Below are positions 52,376-60,245 of a stretch of DNA of 64,000 nt, in pieces. Numbering within the stretch: the first letter of the stretch is position 1; each line of letters begins with the position of its first letter. A program made the position numbers and the translations under genes. A model generated the notes under the pieces. That model did not search any database, had not been told where the DNA came from, and worked only from the letters and a program-made list of their open reading frames with translations. Origin of the DNA: Reyranella soli (lineage in GTDB: Bacteria; Pseudomonadota; Alphaproteobacteria; Reyranellales; Reyranellaceae); the NCBI RefSeq assembly GCF_007992495.1, contig NZ_BKAJ01000004.1, forward strand, positions 1 through 64,000, read 5' to 3'.

Positions 52376-53467
52376 ATGTTTTTTCGCGACCTCCTGGCCA
52401 AGGCCGACGAATACTTGCCGTGGATACCGAACTGGCTGTGGTCGGCGTTGATGCTCGTCATGGCGGCCGCCCTGGCGCTGCTGCTGCATCGCGCCGCAGT
52501 GCGCCTGATGCGCCGGCTGATCTCGCCAAAAAATGCCTTCCTGCAGTCGCTGATCTCGGCGACGGATGGCCCCATCCGCATGGCGTTGGTCATCTTCGCC
52601 GTCGGCATCGTACTGCCGGTCGCGCCGTTGGACCGGGACGCCCGGTCCGCCATCGGCCATGCGCTGATGGTGGCCTTCATCTTGTTGATCGGCTGGAGCG
52701 CGACCGCGGCCATCGTTCTGGCATCCGACTTCTATCTTCGTCGCGCCGATGTCGCTGGCGCCGACAATCCGCTGGCGCGCAAGCACGTCACACAGGTACG
52801 CGTCCTGCGCCGCGTGATCGAAACGATGGTGATCATCGTCACCGTCGCTGCTGCGCTCATGACCTTCGAGTCGGTGAAGCAGTATGGTGTGAGCCTGATC
52901 GCTTCGGCTGGCGCCGCCGGCATCATCGTGGGCCTGGCGGCGCGGCCGCTGCTCACCAACCTGATCGCCGGCATCCAGCTTGCGATCACGCAGCCGATCC
53001 GCATCGGCGACGCTGTGATCGTGGAGAACGAGTGGGGTTGGGTCGAGGAGATCACGGGCACCTACGTCGTCATCAAGGTGTGGGACTGGCGGAGGCTGGT
53101 CGTGCCGCTGTCGTACTTCCTGGAGAAACCCTTCCAGAACTGGACGTTCCAGGGCACCGACCTGATCGGATCGGTATTCCTGTGGGTCGACTACACGGTG
53201 CCGGTCGCCCACGTCCGGTCCAAGCTCGAGGAGATCGTGCGCACGACCAAGCTATGGAGCGGCGAGGTGGTCAACCTCCAGGTCGTCGAGACGAGTGAGC
53301 AGGCCGTGCAGCTGCGCGCCCTGGTCAGCGCCCGTACGTCGGAGCAGGCATGGGACCTGCGTTGCGAGGTGCGCGAGAAGCTGATCGTCTTCCTGCAGGA
53401 AACCTATCCGGCGGCCTTGCCCAAGCAACGCGCCGAATTGGTCGAGCTGCAGCGCGACGCCGCCTGA
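52376..53467 (+). CDS. MscS family mechanosensitive channel
   Basis: The 363-residue protein has four or five membrane helices in the first 190 residues. The MscS pore region follows: LIASAGAAGIIVGLAARPLLTNLIAGIQLAITQPIRIGD, then WGWVEEITGTYVVIKVWDWRRLVVPLSYFLEKPFQNW. The cytoplasmic beta/alpha-beta domain is present. It relieves turgor at osmotic downshift. No nucleotide-binding domain is attached, unlike the channel at 42118. Confidence 0.93.
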   Translation: MFFRDLLAKADEYLPWIPNWLWSALMLVMAAALALLLHRAAVRLMRRLISPKNAFLQSLISATDGPIRMALVIFAVGIVLPVAPLDRDARSAIGHALMVAFILLIGWSATAAIVLASDFYLRRADVAGADNPLARKHVTQVRVLRRVIETMVIIVTVAAALMTFESVKQYGVSLIASAGAAGIIVGLAARPLLTNLIAGIQLAITQPIRIGDAVIVENEWGWVEEITGTYVVIKVWDWRRLVVPLSYFLEKPFQNWTFQGTDLIGSVFLWVDYTVPVAHVRSKLEEIVRTTKLWSGEVVNLQVVETSEQAVQLRALVSARTSEQAWDLRCEVREKLIVFLQETYPAALPKQRAELVELQRDAA

Positions 53468-53478
53468 CGTCGCGGAGC

Positions 53479-53913
53479 TCAGAACATCCCGTTGTTGTTC
53501 GCCGGCTTCTCCGGGATCGGCTGCACGGCGTCCCAGTGCTCGACGATCTTGCCGTCCTCCAACCGGAAGATGTCGACGATCGCCACGCCGCGCTCGCCCG
53601 GCTCGCGCACGCTGTGGACGTGCAGGATCACAAAATCGCCTTCGGCAAAGACGCGCTTGATCTCGCTCTTGGCGGTGGGGAATTTCTCCTTGCGCATGGC
53701 GATGAAGGCCTTGAAGCCTTCGATGCCGTCCGGTGCGCCGGGATTGTGCTGGATGTAGTGCGGGCCGAAATGCTTGGCCGCGGCATCGAAATCTTTCTGG
53801 TTCAGCCCTTTCTCGTAGAAGTCGAGCACGACCTTCTTGTTGGCTTCGAGGTCGGCCGCGTTGGCCGGCAACGCGGCCACGAGCAGCGCAAGGAAAAGAG
53901 CGATCTTTTGCAT
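53479..53913 (-). CDS. Exported SnoaL-like protein
   Basis: From the ATG at 53913 the protein has 144 residues with a signal peptide (MQKIALFLALLVAALPANA). The mature part is a SnoaL-like polyketide-cyclase fold: KVVLDFYEKGLNQKDFDAAAKHFGPHYIQHNPGAPDG and VDIFRLEDGKIVEHWDAVQPIPE. Members with this end are often called ester cyclases; the function is not established. It is convergent with MscS and divergent from the creatininase-like gene. Confidence 0.88.
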   Translation of the reverse strand: MQKIALFLALLVAALPANAADLEANKKVVLDFYEKGLNQKDFDAAAKHFGPHYIQHNPGAPDGIEGFKAFIAMRKEKFPTAKSEIKRVFAEGDFVILHVHSVREPGERGVAIVDIFRLEDGKIVEHWDAVQPIPEKPANNNGMF

Positions 53914-53954
53914 CAGTTTCTCCCCGTTCACTGTCTCCATGCTAGCGTGGTCCC

Positions 53955-54641
53955 ATGACAACCGACACCGGCGTTTGGCTCGAAGACCTCACCTGGCCCG
54001 AGGCAAAAGCTCGTTTCGAGGCGGCGGCATTGGTCGTGGTTCCGGTCGGCGCGGCCGCCAAGGCGCACGGCCCGCATCTGCCGCTCAAGACCGACGCGCT
54101 GACGGCGCGCGCCCTGGCCCAGCGGCTGATCGAGCGCCTGCCCGCGGTCGCCGCACCCGTCGTCGGCTTCGGCTTCTATCCCGCCTTCACCTCGTTCGCC
54201 GGCAGCCAGCATCTGTCGGCTGAGACCTTCAAGGCTCTGCTGGCCGAACTGCTGGGCAATTTGCGCAGCCACGGCGTCCGGCGGCTCGTCATCCTGAACA
54301 CCGGCGTGTCGACCGAGAAGCCGATCGACGAGGTCGCCTCCGGCGCGGCCGATCTCCTGGTGCTGCACATGCGCGGCATGGGTTCCGCTGCCGAGAAGCT
54401 GCTCGCCGTCGCCGACGGCGGCCACGCCGACGAGCGCGAGACGTCGGTGATGCTGGCGCTCGACCCGCGCAGCGTGCGCACTGACAAGCTGGCGCTCGAC
54501 GGGCCGTTCGAGCGCACCGGCGCTACCGGCGACCCGACCCGGGCAACCGCCTTCAAGGGCGAGCGCATTCTCGCCGCCCGCATCGACGATATCGTCATGG
54601 CCATCGCTGCCCGCTGGCCCGACCTCGCGCCGCGACGCTAG
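53955..54641 (+). CDS. Creatininase family protein with replaced metal ligand
   Basis: The 228-residue protein matches creatininase-fold amidohydrolases: AHGPHLPLKTD near residue 37, FYPAFTSFAGSQHLS, LVILNTGVSTEKP and GGHADERETSVMLAL. In relatives the residue before His38 is Glu, a metal ligand (xKEHGPHLP); here it is Ala (GCG instead of GAG). Hydrolytic activity may therefore be lost or altered. The remaining His and Glu ligands are present. Confidence 0.88.
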   Translation: MTTDTGVWLEDLTWPEAKARFEAAALVVVPVGAAAKAHGPHLPLKTDALTARALAQRLIERLPAVAAPVVGFGFYPAFTSFAGSQHLSAETFKALLAELLGNLRSHGVRRLVILNTGVSTEKPIDEVASGAADLLVLHMRGMGSAAEKLLAVADGGHADERETSVMLALDPRSVRTDKLALDGPFERTGATGDPTRATAFKGERILAARIDDIVMAIAARWPDLAPRR

Positions 54642-54719
54642 AGCGGCCTGCCGCGGCAACTCGTCGAACCATCGTGACGTTTATCGCGCACGCACCAACA
54701 ATCAAGAAGGAACCCAGCG

Positions 54720-55085
54720 ATGGCCGACATCACCAGGATCACGCCCAACACGCTCATCAACGCCGAACGCGTCGAAGGCACCTCCGTCTACAACCCGCAG
54801 GGCGACAAGCTCGGCACGATCGACGACATCATGCTCGACAAGGTGAGCGGCAAGGCGATCTACGCGATCATGTCGTTCGGCGGCTTCCTCGGCATCGGTG
54901 AGAAGTATCATCCGATTCCCTGGTCGGCCCTGAACTACGACGAGAGCAAGGGCGGCTATGTCGTCAACCTCGACAAGAGGATGCTCGAAGCGGCGCCGAC
55001 CTACGACATGGACGAGGACTTCCACTGGACGCCGGATTACGGCCGCCAGGTCGATCGCTACTACAACGCTCCGACCTATTGGTAG
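54720..55085 (+). CDS. PRC-barrel domain protein
   Basis: The 121-residue cytoplasmic protein has one PRC-barrel (GTSVYNPQGDKLGTIDDIMLD, YAIMSFGGFLGIGEKYHPIPWSALNYD) followed by a Tyr-rich tail. The family is often induced under stress in alphaproteobacteria; the role is open. AGGAACC lies before the ATG. It shares the GGFLG(I/V)G segment with the exported protein at 23701. Confidence 0.9.
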   Translation: MADITRITPNTLINAERVEGTSVYNPQGDKLGTIDDIMLDKVSGKAIYAIMSFGGFLGIGEKYHPIPWSALNYDESKGGYVVNLDKRMLEAAPTYDMDEDFHWTPDYGRQVDRYYNAPTYW

Positions 55086-55149
55086 GCGCGCGGCTGGCCG
55101 GTGGCGCCGTTCTGCGGACGCCATCGGCCGCTCTTTCGTCTTGGATTTG

Positions 55150-55446
55150 TCAGAACGGAGAGCGGCGGCGCAGGCCCAGCCGGCGGCCGCGTCGGTCGCG
55201 CGGCGCCGATGCGTGCTGCTGCAGCTCCGGCGCCGCCTGCGGCGGCGCTTCGCTCGGCGCGGCGGCGATCGCGCGCCCACGCTCGGTCAACCGAATGCCG
55301 TCGGCGCGATCCTCGATCAGGCCCAGCATCTCGAAACGCAGGCGCTGCGTGGACGACAGCGGAACCGCCAGCGCCGCCGCGTTGCGGGCGATGGCGCGAA
55401 GGATCTCGTGCTCCTGGGTTCCGAGGGGAATGCTCTTGCTGCTCAT
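55150..55446 (-). CDS. Small hypothetical protein, winged-helix-like
   Basis: From the ATG at 55446 (behind GGAGGTCG) the frame gives 98 residues: SIPLGTQEHEILRAIARNAAALAV, then RLRFEMLGLIEDRADGIRLTERGRAI, which looks like a small winged-helix, and an Ala/Arg-rich tail. No family is recognised with certainty. The open frame continues to 55818, but that part is antisense to the STAS-like gene. Confidence 0.55.
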   Translation of the reverse strand: MSSKSIPLGTQEHEILRAIARNAAALAVPLSSTQRLRFEMLGLIEDRADGIRLTERGRAIAAAPSEAPPQAAPELQQHASAPRDRRGRRLGLRRRSPF

Positions 55447-55551
55447 GATCGACCTCCAGGTCAACGTGCCCTGTGAACGGAGGTTGCAGCCGGTGCGCGC
55501 CCTCCCTACTGTGCCGCCGGGGAGAATCGGCAGAGAATCGGCGGGTCTTGC

Positions 55552-55923
55552 GTGCCCATCACTTGGACGATCGATCACGACCAGCGCTTGCTGACGGCCA
55601 TATGCCAAGGCGACGTCACGCTGCAGGATCTCGAGGAGTATCTCGACGCCGTGGTCGTGGCCGGCAGCATGCCCTACCGCAAGCTGTTCGACGGAACGCA
55701 CGGCGATTCCCGGTTGACCGACGAGGAGATGATGCTGCTGGGCGCGCGTATCCGTGCCTATCACACGGCAGGAGCGATGGGGCCGCTGGCCATCGTCGTG
55801 GTCTCCGAACACACACATGGGCTGGCCCGCCTGTTCGGAGCATTGGCCGCCGCCGATCGCCCGATCAAGATCTTCCGCGACGTCCGTGCCGCCCGGCGCT
55901 GGCTGGACGCCCAGCCGGCATAG
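55552..55923 (+). CDS. STAS/SpoIIAA-like small protein, paralogue 1
   Basis: The 123-residue protein starts at GTG 55552. It alternates short strands and helices: ITWTIDHDQRLLTAICQGDVTLQDLEEYL, MPYRKLFDGTHGDSRLTDEEMM, GPLAIVVVSEHTHGLARLFG and RPIKIFRDVRAARRWLDAQ. This recalls SpoIIAA/STAS-like proteins. The next gene starts directly after its stop and is a paralogue; a third copy is at 59684. Function unknown. Confidence 0.75.
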   Translation: MPITWTIDHDQRLLTAICQGDVTLQDLEEYLDAVVVAGSMPYRKLFDGTHGDSRLTDEEMMLLGARIRAYHTAGAMGPLAIVVVSEHTHGLARLFGALAAADRPIKIFRDVRAARRWLDAQPA

Positions 55924-56304
55924 ATGGCGCTTTACTGGACGATCGATTCACGCAGGCGCGCCGTCGAGCTGGTCGCGGACGGCGAAGTGTCGATGGCCGA
56001 CGCCATGGCCTTCTTCGACGCGGTCGAGGGGGCGGAGGCGCTGGCCTACAGCAAGCTGCTCGACGGCACGCGTGCACGGGCGGCCATGACGCCCGATGAC
56101 CTGCTGTCAATCGTCGTGCGCATCCGCGCGCTGCACGCGCTTGGCACCATGGGCCCGCTGGCTGTCGTCGCCACCGCCGAGCAGGCCGAGCGCATTGCGC
56201 GTCTGCTGGGGGCGGCTGCCGTGGCCGATCGTCCGATGAAGGTATTCGAGGACGTCAAGCAGGCGCGTCGTTGGCTCGAGGCTCAGCCGTCCCGGAGTCA
56301 TTGA
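55924..56304 (+). CDS. STAS/SpoIIAA-like small protein, paralogue 2
   Basis: The 126-residue protein shares with its neighbour the order WTIDxxxR, YxKLLDGT, MGPLAVV, ARLLGAAAVADRPMKVF and ARRWLEAQP. It follows the stop of paralogue 1 without a gap, so the two form an operon. Its 3' end overlaps the converging receiver gene by 50 bases. Such small proteins may be partners of signalling proteins. Confidence 0.75.
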   Translation: MALYWTIDSRRRAVELVADGEVSMADAMAFFDAVEGAEALAYSKLLDGTRARAAMTPDDLLSIVVRIRALHALGTMGPLAVVATAEQAERIARLLGAAAVADRPMKVFEDVKQARRWLEAQPSRSH

Positions 56305-56680
56305 CCAGGCGGGCGAGCGCCGCGATCACCTCGTCCGGCTCATAGGGCTTGTCGAACAGCGGCCGTTCGCGGTGCGTGTAGGGCATGAGGGCGCTCGACA
56401 GGCCGCTCACGAATACGAAGGGGATGTTCAGCACCGCCAGGACGTCGGCCAGCGGGAACGACGTCTCATTGCGCAGCCGGATGTCGAGAAGGGCGCCATC
56501 GAGGCGGTTGTCCGCCATGACCGCGTGGGCGCCAGCCACGGAGGCGACAGGCCCGATCACGATGCCGCCAGCCTGTTGAACCGCTGCCGCGAGGTTGAGG
56601 GCGATGGGAGCCTCGTCCTCGACGATCAGGATCTTTCGACCGCTGAGCGGCGTTTCGGAGGGCGGAGGCACAGTCGACAT
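56255..56680 (-). CDS. Single-domain response regulator (receiver)
   Basis: From the ATG at 56680 the protein has 141 residues, one receiver domain: ILIVEDEAPIA with the acidic pair, phospho-acceptor Asp66 in GALLDIRL, Ser in FVFVSG and Lys in LFDKPYEPDEV. There is no output domain, so it acts by protein contact, as CheY- or Sma0114-like receivers do. No kinase is adjacent. It converges on the STAS-like pair with a 50-base overlap. Confidence 0.92.
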   Translation of the reverse strand: MSTVPPPSETPLSGRKILIVEDEAPIALNLAAAVQQAGGIVIGPVASVAGAHAVMADNRLDGALLDIRLRNETSFPLADVLAVLNIPFVFVSGLSSALMPYTHRERPLFDKPYEPDEVIAALARLVNDSGTAEPRANDAPA

Positions 56681-56839
56681 TAGAACTGTAACGCCGAGCC
56701 CGGGCCTGCGGTTCCTCGCAACTTGGCGCGTGCAGCGTCGAGGAAGAGGAAGACGTCGACGACCTACCCGCTCTTCTGATCGTCGGGAACGAAGTTTTGT
56801 CGGTGCCGTTTTACGGAGACGCTGCATGAAAGGTGAAAC

Positions 56840-57097
56840 ATGCCCGACTATGACCCCAAGACCGACATCCATGTAACCGCCGGTCCAACTACCGGCGGCG
56901 GTGGCCTGTACTTCATCGTCGGAGCGTTGGCGGTGGCGGTGCTGATTGGCGGCTATTTCATGCTCGGAGCGCCCGGCCTGCACAGCAACGTTGCCCGCGC
57001 GCCCGACAGTAACGTCAACGTCACGGTTGAGCAGCCACGCGCTCCGGCGCAGCCGGCCCCAGCAAATCCCGCTCCGGCGCCGCAGCGCCAGCAGTAA
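56840..57097 (+). CDS. Small membrane protein with Pro-Ala tail
   Basis: The 85-residue protein has one transmembrane helix (about 23-43: LYFIVGALAVAVLIGGYFML) and a Pro/Ala/Gln-rich tail outside. The family is not recognised. It starts behind AGGTGAAAC. A strong 12-bp hairpin follows its stop. Confidence 0.7.
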   Translation: MPDYDPKTDIHVTAGPTTGGGGLYFIVGALAVAVLIGGYFMLGAPGLHSNVARAPDSNVNVTVEQPRAPAQPAPANPAPAPQRQQ

Positions 57098-57119
57098 GCA
57101 TCCGAATTGGATCGCCCGA

Positions 57120-57150
57120 CGACAGCGCAGCGGGCTATGCTGCGCTGTCG
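57120..57150. terminator. 12-bp hairpin
   Basis: CGACAGCGCAGC and GCTGCGCTGTCG pair perfectly around GGGCTAT. It lies 23 bases after the small membrane gene and 27 before the DUF3617 gene, without a U-run. It probably ends or attenuates the transcript. Confidence 0.5.
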
Positions 57151-57176
57151 CCAGACAGCAGGAGCGATCCAAGTCG

Positions 57177-57617
57177 ATGAAGCGTTCTGTCATTGCCGCA
57201 GCCATTGCGGCCACGTTGATCACCGGCCCGACTTTCGGCCAGACAGCCATCCAAGCGGGTCTGTGGGAGACCACCGACAAGACGACCCTTGAAGGGGTGC
57301 AGCCGATGCCGGCCACCTCCAAGCGCGTCTGCATCAAAGGCGGCGAGGCCACCCTGGAGCGCCTGCTCTATCCGACCCCCGACGACTTCGCCAAGCACGG
57401 CTGCACCTTCAGCCCAGGGCCCAAGCAGCCCGGCATCTTCAAGGCGACCACGGTCTGTCCGTCGACCGCCGAGACGCCCGGCGTCACCGCCGAGGCGGAG
57501 ATCAGCTACAAGCCGGACAGCTACGAGGGCCTGGGCCAGCTCACGGTCAAGGACAAGGCCGGCACCACGGTCAAGGGCAGCAGCGTGTTGAGCGGCAAGC
57601 GCGTGGGCGATTGTTAG
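57177..57617 (+). CDS. Exported DUF3617-like protein
   Basis: From the ATG at 57177 the protein has 146 residues with a signal peptide (MKRSVIAAAIAATLITGPTFGQ). The mature domain reads QAGLWETTDKTTLEG, KRVCIKGGEATLERLL, HGCTFSPGP and a late Cys before the stop, the DUF3617 pattern with conserved cysteines. Function unknown; probably periplasmic. Confidence 0.85.
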   Translation: MKRSVIAAAIAATLITGPTFGQTAIQAGLWETTDKTTLEGVQPMPATSKRVCIKGGEATLERLLYPTPDDFAKHGCTFSPGPKQPGIFKATTVCPSTAETPGVTAEAEISYKPDSYEGLGQLTVKDKAGTTVKGSSVLSGKRVGDC

Positions 57618-57621
57618 TCTT

Positions 57622-57759
57622 CCACCTCCCCGTCATACGGGGGGAGGCCTCAACGAGAACGTCAGGCTTTTTCAGATCATGAATCATGATCTTCGCCTTC
57701 CGCACACCACCTCCGTTGTTCTCCCCCTCCCTGCTTCCCCCGTAAGACGGGGGAGGTGG
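57622..57759. repeat. Paired CCCCGT-ACGGGG palindromes (REP-like)
   Basis: CCACCTCCCC (57622-57631) is inverted as GGGGAGGTGG (57750-57759), and each end carries its own hairpin: CCCCGT-CAT-ACGGGG and TCCCCCGT-AAG-ACGGGGGA. The 138-bp unit looks like an inserted REP doublet. No ORF is present. Confidence 0.6.
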
Positions 57760-57846
57760 ATGAGGCGCGCCACGAAGTTGCCCCGATTCCATCAGGGATA
57801 GCGCCGGTAAGCGGCCCGTATACCCGCCGTAGGAGCGGGGTTTTCG

Positions 57847-58530
57847 GTGCGCCTGACGCGGCTCGTAACGGTATTGATGGCTTCTGGCCTGGCGCTGCTG
57901 GCCCTCGCTGTTGCGCTGTCGCTCATGACCGCGGCCGCGGCGACCGGCGAGGCACGATACGACGTCTCCGCCTACCGTTACACGGACAGGCCGTCAGCCG
58001 CCGCGGCCAGCGCACGCACGCTCACCGTCTATGTCGATCATGACTTCGATGCCACCGAGAGAGAGCGCATCGGGCTGGCCTTGCAGCAATGGAATCATGT
58101 GCTGAACGGCTTCGTGCGGCTGCGCCCCGTCCTGTTGCCGGCCGATGCCTCGGACAGGGCAATGGCTCAGCTCCGCCGTCAGGGAGCCTGGATCGTCGCC
58201 AAGGTCGACAGCCGTCATCCGGCGGCCTGCGACCGCGGCGCTCTCGCCATGACCGTGGGCAATCGCGGCGGCGGCTTCGTCTACGTGATCGCTGATCGCT
58301 TCGCCGTGCGCGACCTGACGGCGGTGATGCTGCACGAGATCGGCCATGTGCTGGGTGCCGGTCACGATCCGCAGGGCCATCTGATGGCCCCGGTCTACGA
58401 CGGCAACAACGGCCATTGCATCGATCGCGCCGCCGTGTCGATGGTGGCGTCGGCGCAGCGCCTGCCGCTCGGCCAGCTCAACTGGTGCGTCGGGCCCGGC
58501 CTCGATGGCGGCCGCATGAGCTATCGCTGA
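57847..58530 (+). CDS. Matrixin-type metalloprotease
   Basis: The 227-residue protein starts at GTG 57847. A hydrophobic N-terminus (RLVTVLMASGLALLALAVALS) serves as signal or anchor. The zinc motif HEIGHVLGAGHD is followed by GHLMAP, the Met-turn of metzincins. It should be an exported endopeptidase. A pair of palindromes precedes it. The C-terminal part is Cys-containing (GHCIDR, NWCVGP). Confidence 0.9.
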   Translation: MRLTRLVTVLMASGLALLALAVALSLMTAAAATGEARYDVSAYRYTDRPSAAAASARTLTVYVDHDFDATERERIGLALQQWNHVLNGFVRLRPVLLPADASDRAMAQLRRQGAWIVAKVDSRHPAACDRGALAMTVGNRGGGFVYVIADRFAVRDLTAVMLHEIGHVLGAGHDPQGHLMAPVYDGNNGHCIDRAAVSMVASAQRLPLGQLNWCVGPGLDGGRMSYR

Positions 58531-58543
58531 CGACGCTCTGCGT

Positions 58544-59623
58544 CTAGTCCCGGAACGCCGGCATCACCTGTTCGCCGAAGCGGCGCATCGAGGCCATGTT
58601 CTGCGCATGGTCCATGGCGCCGAAGCCGGTCTGGCAGAGCAGATGTTGGACGCCGACGTCGCGCAGCTCGGCCACCTGCTCGCGCACCCGCTTGACCGAG
58701 CCGTAGAGCGATCCGGTCTGAAGGGCAAAGGGAATGGCGACCGAATCCGGCACCTTGGGATCCGTCCAGGCATTGAGCGTGGCCGGCTCGGGCTCGAAGT
58801 CGGCCGGATTGTAGGCATCGCGCACATGCATCATGTGGGCGCGCGTCTCGGTGAGCAGCGCGGCGAGCTCATCCTCGGCCTGCGCGTCCGATTCGGCCAC
58901 GTAGACGTTGCGCCACAACGCACTCTGCGACAGCAGCCGCGCCCGCGTGCGCTCGTCATGGCCGCCTTCGGCGATGCCGGCCTCGTAGGTCGCCCACCGC
59001 TCCCTGATGCGTTCGACGGGCAGGCGCGCCGTCAGGATCGGCACACCGAGCTTGCCGCAGTCCTTGAACGAGCCAGGCGAGATCACCGAGCGCCACAGCG
59101 GCGGTCCGGGCTGCTGCACGGGCTTGGGCCGGATCGCCGGGATATGCACCTTGTGGAAACGGCCGTCGTAGGTGAGAGGAGACTCACGCCAGGCGCGCTC
59201 GATGATGTCGACCGCCTCTTCCATGCGCTCGCGGCTGTCGGTGCTGCGAAGCCCGTGCCCCACGAACTCGTACTCGTTGTAGACCGTGCCCTTGCCGATG
59301 CCGACATCGATGCGGCCCTTGCTGAGGTTGTCGAGCAGGGCGAGCTGCACGGCGAGCCGCACCGGATGATGGAACGGCATCTGCACGACGGCGAAGCCGA
59401 TGCGAACGCGCTCGGTCTTCACGGCGAGCGCCGCGGCGAACATCAGCGAATCCGAATAGACGCTCTCGCCGGTGAAATAGTGTTCCGTCAACCATACGTC
59501 GGAGAAGCCCAGGCGCTCAGCGCCGCAGGCCTGGTCGATCAGGTTGTCGATACGTTGGGCGTCCTCGTCGGGCGAGGGCGACATTTGAAGGGTAAGCCAG
59601 CCGAACTGCATGCGCCAATTCAC
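58544..59623 (-). CDS. LLM-class flavin-dependent oxidoreductase
   Basis: The 359-residue luciferase-like protein shows DVWLTEHYFTGESVYSDSLMFAAALAVKTERVRIGFAV, HHPVRLAVQLALLDNLSKGRIDVGIGKG and a C-terminal FNM-binding region. Presumed FMNH2-dependent monooxygenase; substrate unknown. It is only distantly related to the gene at 5674. It is convergent with the matrixin gene. Confidence 0.9.
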   Translation of the reverse strand: MNWRMQFGWLTLQMSPSPDEDAQRIDNLIDQACGAERLGFSDVWLTEHYFTGESVYSDSLMFAAALAVKTERVRIGFAVVQMPFHHPVRLAVQLALLDNLSKGRIDVGIGKGTVYNEYEFVGHGLRSTDSRERMEEAVDIIERAWRESPLTYDGRFHKVHIPAIRPKPVQQPGPPLWRSVISPGSFKDCGKLGVPILTARLPVERIRERWATYEAGIAEGGHDERTRARLLSQSALWRNVYVAESDAQAEDELAALLTETRAHMMHVRDAYNPADFEPEPATLNAWTDPKVPDSVAIPFALQTGSLYGSVKRVREQVAELRDVGVQHLLCQTGFGAMDHAQNMASMRRFGEQVMPAFRD

Positions 59624-59683
59624 CCGCTTTGGGCGGGCGAGGCAAGGCGGCTGTTTCTCGACGCGCAGTCAGAAGGGGCGCAG

Positions 59684-60115
59684 TCAGCCGGTGCGCAGGC
59701 TGCGCCACCGCGTGCTGAGGCCGGTCGCAAAGGCCGCGGGATTGTAGCTCTCCTGATAGCTCGCCAACCAGGAACGCGCCGCACCGACGCTGGTGAAGAT
59801 GCGAAACGGACGATCGCCCGACCGCTGCTTCAGCAGCACCGCCCTGTCGAGATTGAGAGCGGAGCCGACGACCATGGCGACGGGACCCGCCCGCTCGCCC
59901 CTGCCGTACTGCATGAGGCGATCAGCGACCGCCTCCAGGTCGTCGGCGTCGAGCGCCAGTGTACAGCCGGTGATGTCGACCAGCTTGGCGTAGCCCTTGG
60001 CGCCCGAGGCGATCGTACCGGTGAGATAGGCGTCGATGTCGGATCGCGTCACTGTGTTCTCGCCACTGACGATGCAGAGCCGGGAAGCGGGAAAGGTCGA
60101 ACAACTGAGCGGCAT
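59684..60115 (-). CDS. STAS/SpoIIAA-like small protein, paralogue 3
   Basis: From the ATG at 60115 (GTG 60118 possible) the protein has 143 residues. KGYAKLVDITGCTLALDADDLEAVADRLMQYG, GPVAMVVGSALNLDRAVLL, RPFRIFTSVGAARSWLASYQ match the strand/helix order of the two copies at 55.5-56.3 kb. The C-terminus is extended. It stands alone and lies downstream of nothing it could be coupled to. Confidence 0.75.
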   Translation of the reverse strand: MPLSCSTFPASRLCIVSGENTVTRSDIDAYLTGTIASGAKGYAKLVDITGCTLALDADDLEAVADRLMQYGRGERAGPVAMVVGSALNLDRAVLLKQRSGDRPFRIFTSVGAARSWLASYQESYNPAAFATGLSTRWRSLRTG

Positions 60116-60245
60116 CACTCGAACTCCTCAGGGGCTGTTGGGGAGTGCAAAAAGTCACGCGAAACAGACGGTTAGCTCTCTTTTCGCCCAAACGCCACGC
60201 CGGGGGTAATAGTTGCTGCAAATACTTCAGGGGTGATGCAGTGCG

